DNA from: Acholoe squamosa
Lineage: Eukaryota; Annelida; Polychaeta; Phyllodocida; Polynoidae
Length of the DNA stretch: 64,000 nt
Direction of reading: 5' to 3'
Assembly: GCA_949317995.1 (NCBI GenBank)
Contig: OX439043.1
Location: 43,591,560-43,655,559 of the forward strand
Under the pieces are notes generated by a model. That model made no database searches, was not told where the DNA came from, and saw only the letters and a program-made list of their open reading frames with translations. The position numbers were made by a program, and so were the translations under genes. The stretch's first letter is position 1. Every line of letters begins with the position of its first letter. Below are positions 60,701-64,000 of the stretch, one piece after another.

Positions 60701-61939
60701 TGTTATGGACTGCCTGTTATGATGGACGACTGTTACAGCAGAAGCCTCAGATAGTGGGCACTTTTTCTGTAAACCATATCCATACCATATCACTAAATCT
60801 GACGTTGTGTATTCTGTTTGGTACAGAAAAGGTGTGGTATGATTGAAAGGGATATAAACCACCATGACGTGGTCTAGTGGCCAGTTTGGCAATGTCAGCA
60901 TGGTCAGGTACATATTTCTCATAACTTCTGTATTTTCTAAAGCCAACATCATGTTTATAGATATGCCATGGTTTGTATCACTGCAGTCAATTGGTTTGCA
61001 ATGTGTGTATATAATGCACATCTGTATCATTTATAACAATAATCATAGTTGCCATCCTATATCTAGGTTTAACAGACTAAAGGCACGTTACCCATTCAAA
61101 ATATATATTCTACATACGCATATAAAAGAGTGTACCATTCTAACGACAGGTTACTTTGCCCCTATCTATTTCCATTTCTTTACGTTGATGCTATCAATAT
61201 AGTGCCTGGATGCATCCAAAGGTTTCACCAAAATGACTTTCATAGAAACGAGAATAGAACAATCCTGAGAGACACCCATATAATCACCAAATCTATATAC
61301 TTCCCCCAAGAAGAGAAATGGTGCACACTTCATGATCAAAGAGGATTATCATCTAAAATATACAATAAATTCTACAGATATTCATCAATTTGAAGAATCC
61401 ATCAACAGTGCAATCACTCTTATAGACGTCACACCTCCTGTTTTTAACCATATTTACTGAGGATCCCTCTTTGTATCTGTAGATAAAGCCATTGACAAAT
61501 TATGGGGATTAGTGAACAAACCAGTTTTTAGATCATTTTAAGGACAGTTACGCTCCTATCTTGTAACTGACACCATTGGTTTGAATGGCTTATCTCTCTT
61601 TCTTGCCGACTAGGGCTCACCACAGCCGTTTAATTCTATGGATTTGTTTTGACATTTACATAGTAAAATCATCATGTTAGAATTCCAATGATAAATTTTC
61701 CCACATTCATAAGATTAATGATATGCAGAAGATAAGTAGTTTGCTAAGACACCCAATATGTGGAATAAGAGATTGGATAACGCAGAGGGCATAATATTGT
61801 ACTCTTTCAAAGGTTACTTTCTCTCTTCATCTGTGCTCTACTGGGGGGTAATGTAGTGAGAGGTATATGTTTATACTTTCCAAAAAGTACATTAAACCCA
61901 CTTAAAAACATCATTGAATTATTTGCATACAAATATAAT
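54731..61939. other. 7.2-kb stretch without recognised genes or repeats
   Basis: The largest quiet stretch. The ORF at 55957-56469 (170 codons) crosses a GC-richer patch with several TGACGTCA-like words, but its translation shows no domain. Short ORFs at 60683-61202 overlap on both strands. Homopolymer G at about 58587-58597. Nothing else is supported. Confidence 0.4.
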
Positions 61940-62160
61940 GTTACAGCAGCAAACACTCTCATGGAACAAAATATTTCTCAACTTAAACACAATGAAAGTA
62001 TTTGCTATATCTAAACACACTTTCTCTGAATATGTTTAGAAATTAAACATGTTTAGATGGAAAAGAAGGTCTCAAAATGTGGCCAAGTTTGTGTTTAGAA
62101 AAGTGTTTAGCTGCCAAACATTGAGTATTAACAATCTAAACACTGTTTTTAGAGTGCGGC
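61940..62160. repeat. Family A fragment A8
   Basis: Resembles the left end of A4 in reverse and the fragment at 1560-1800: gtgtttagaaaagtgtttag, then ctgccaaacattgag and caatctaaacactg. The outer end is degenerate. Confidence 0.5.
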
Positions 62161-62635
62161 AGTCTAGCCTCTCAGAGCTGCATGCTTAGGGACATAAAAT
62201 AGGAATCCCCACTTATAAATCAGATTTACCCCCGGGATTTACCCCCGGATTTTCCCAATTAGTTTAAAAAAGCATGTCACGAAAGAGAGTGCTGAATATC
62301 ACCAGCAAACTGGTTCCACAGCCAGATACCTCTGGCCAAGGGACTTTACTCTTGTTATTATGAGCAAGGTTGGTGCGGTCAATTCTCAACTTGATTTTGT
62401 TGTTGCTTCTATATAAGCCTTCTTGTATGTTCTAATACATGTTTCTTGAGAGTTTGTATACATTAGGTGCAGTAGACTCCTGCTCCTGCATTCATATTGA
62501 AAAGGTAATGCATCTTATATGTGAGGATTTTACACTATTTAACAGTACATAATTCAGAGGCGGATCCAGGATTTTGAAAAGGAGAGGGGTCCAACCCTGG
62601 GGCCCCTCACCATGCGCGCAGCGCCGCGATATAGC

Positions 62636-63911
62636 TACACAGAGAAAATAAAGGGAGTCAAAAGGAGAATCCAGGCTTGCCTTCAGATTGACTCCCCTCT
62701 CTGATGAAAGGGAGTCAACTGACTCTCTTAAGGGAGTCCAGGTTTTGCCTTCAAATTGACTCCCCTTTATTCCAAAAGAGAGTCCAGGTCACCTTTGACT
62801 CCCTTCCAAAAGGGAGTCTGGCCAATCATTGACTCCCTTTTGAGAAGGTATAATTATTCTAAATAAAAGTTATATCTAGACCATAGCCTCTAGATATCAA
62901 GTGTACTGCCAGTCAAACTTCATCTTGTACACTTGTGCTTTGCATGATGAAAGACATAGCAGGGATACTGAACTTCCCTCAAGGTACATTTGTTGACATG
63001 ACAAAGCAGTTGACTCATTTTGGCTTTAGCTTTCTGATATCGGTACAAAATGGGTGTATAAGGCTTTTTAATGTGATTGAATTGCCCATATATCAAGTAG
63101 TTTGTATCATTCTAATCCCGGGGGAGGTACTCACTATATGATGCTATCTCCCCACTGCCAAACTATCGACCCCCTGAATCTAGGCAAAATGACCGCTCCT
63201 CGACTCATGTAGTAATCCACCGCCCCTAATTTAAGGGCATTTGAAGTCACCGCCCCTTAATTTCAAGGCATTTGAAGGGACTATACCTGAATTTTTTAGA
63301 GATAAGGACCCTTATTTGTAAAGTAATAAGAAGATATTTACCACCCCCTATTTGTGAGGGGGCACACAGAGATATTGCCCTCTTTTTTTTTTAAGTGCAT
63401 ACAGAGTTACTGGCCCCTATTTTTTAGGTGCACACAGTTACCCACCCCTGAATTTTCGTCTCACCGCCTCCCCTTCTGGGGCCCGTTTGGCAGTTGGTAG
63501 CCTATTCCGACCTGAGTAGCCCCCCCGGGATTCTAATGTATCTTATTTGGAGGGTATGTATTGATCCTATGATAATTGATTTTTTTTTCGATGTAAATTC
63601 CATTGTCTTATTTCCAATCAAAACAAAGATTAGTGCATCCAGAAAAATCCTCTTTGGAGATAGTGCCTCCACCTAGTGGAAATCATTTGCTTGACTCCCT
63701 CTGGCTTACACTGACTCCCTTTGGGAGTCCAGCTCACCCATGACTCCCTTATTCACCTCTGACTCTCTCAGACGTTGTCAAAAGGGAGTCAGGATCTTGT
63801 GACTCTGAATAAAAAAGGGAGTCAGATAACCTGAGAAGGGAGTCAGGGAAGCATTGACTCCCTTTTTATACCCCAGACTCCGTTTGTGACTCTGTTTATT
63901 CTCTCTGTGTA
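62636..63911. mobile_element. Family H element (GGGAGTC-rich) inside G5
   Basis: Ends TACACAGAGAAAATAAA and TTTATTCTCTCTGTGTA, with TA on both sides. Each arm carries many AGGGAGTCA/TGACTCCCT words in both orientations. It contains F1. No transposase ORF. Confidence 0.75.
63117..63529. mobile_element. Family F element F1 with 8-bp target duplication
   Basis: 413 bp, CCCGGGGGAGGTACTCAC at the left and CTGAGTAGCCCCCCCGGG at the right. ATTCTAAT flanks it at 63109-63116 and 63530-63537. The 8-bp duplication fits a non-autonomous hAT-type element. It contains repeated caccgcccctaattt-like units. Confidence 0.85.
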
Positions 63912-64000
63912 GGGGGTTTGGGGGCAAAAAATTGAAATCTAGATATCAAATGGTGCATTGTGATGCATTTCTAGATCACAATCCAGAAAATTGGATTTTG

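Larger units (their letters stand above)
62555..63930. mobile_element. Family G element G5 interrupted by H
   Basis: Left end cagaggcggatccaggattt, then tgaaaaggagagggg. The H element sits in it, and G-type sequence (gggggtttgggggcaaaaaa) resumes after 63911. The right end may lie near or past the window edge. Confidence 0.55.

Overview
This is animal genomic DNA, most likely from an invertebrate deuterostome and probably a cephalochordate (amphioxus). The reasons are an intron-bearing homeobox gene with vertebrate-like details and a repeat landscape of many short, nested, non-autonomous inverted-repeat elements. A hemichordate or echinoderm is not excluded. No bacterial operons, rRNA genes or CRISPR arrays were seen.

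One protein-coding gene can be supported: an NK4/tinman-class (Nkx2-5-like) homeobox gene on the minus strand. It has two coding exons (exon 1 at 22672-23428, exon 2 at 9226-9890) and a 12.8-kb phase-1 intron. The splice sites and phases agree and predict a 473-residue protein with TN motif, homeodomain, NK2-specific domain and a C-terminal GIRAW. The 450 bp upstream of the start hold an E-box, five GATA-type motifs and a perfect 19-nt palindrome. The intron holds several TYAAGTGG motifs (the tinman/Nkx2-5 site) and a strongly CpG-rich block at 12.0-12.9 kb.

The remaining sequence looks like a gene desert around a developmental regulator. I see no second gene, and no NK3/bagpipe homeobox, the usual NK4 neighbour. 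Several CpG-rich, non-repetitive blocks (24.5-25.0, 26.1-27.1, 29.8-30.0, 48.1-48.4 kb) are possible regulatory elements or promoters.

Much of the rest is transposon-derived. I name the families by letter for use in this annotation only. A: 1-2 kb elements ending TACACTGTAAAAA, full of CTAAACA/TGTTTAG. B: about 300-400 bp elements ending TTAGGCCAAAAA and carrying TTTCCGGTAAC. C: CATGTC-rich. D: about 350 bp. E and F: about 415 bp with CCCGGGGG ends and 8-bp target duplications, so hAT-like. G: GGCGGATCC-ended. H: GGGAGTC-rich. I: GGGGTAGACAC-ended. J: ACCGTAAACTCCCGCG-ended. K: GGTGTCACCACCC-ended. M: TACACTGAAAAC-ended. N: small TACACTGTAAAAA element. P: GATA-rich. R and S: small nested elements. 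Nesting reaches three levels at 62.6-63.9 kb, and there are four elements in one at 27.4-29.0 kb. A tRNA-derived SINE at 52995-53448 keeps a perfect 10-bp target duplication. No transposase or reverse transcriptase ORF was recognised, so every element appears non-autonomous.
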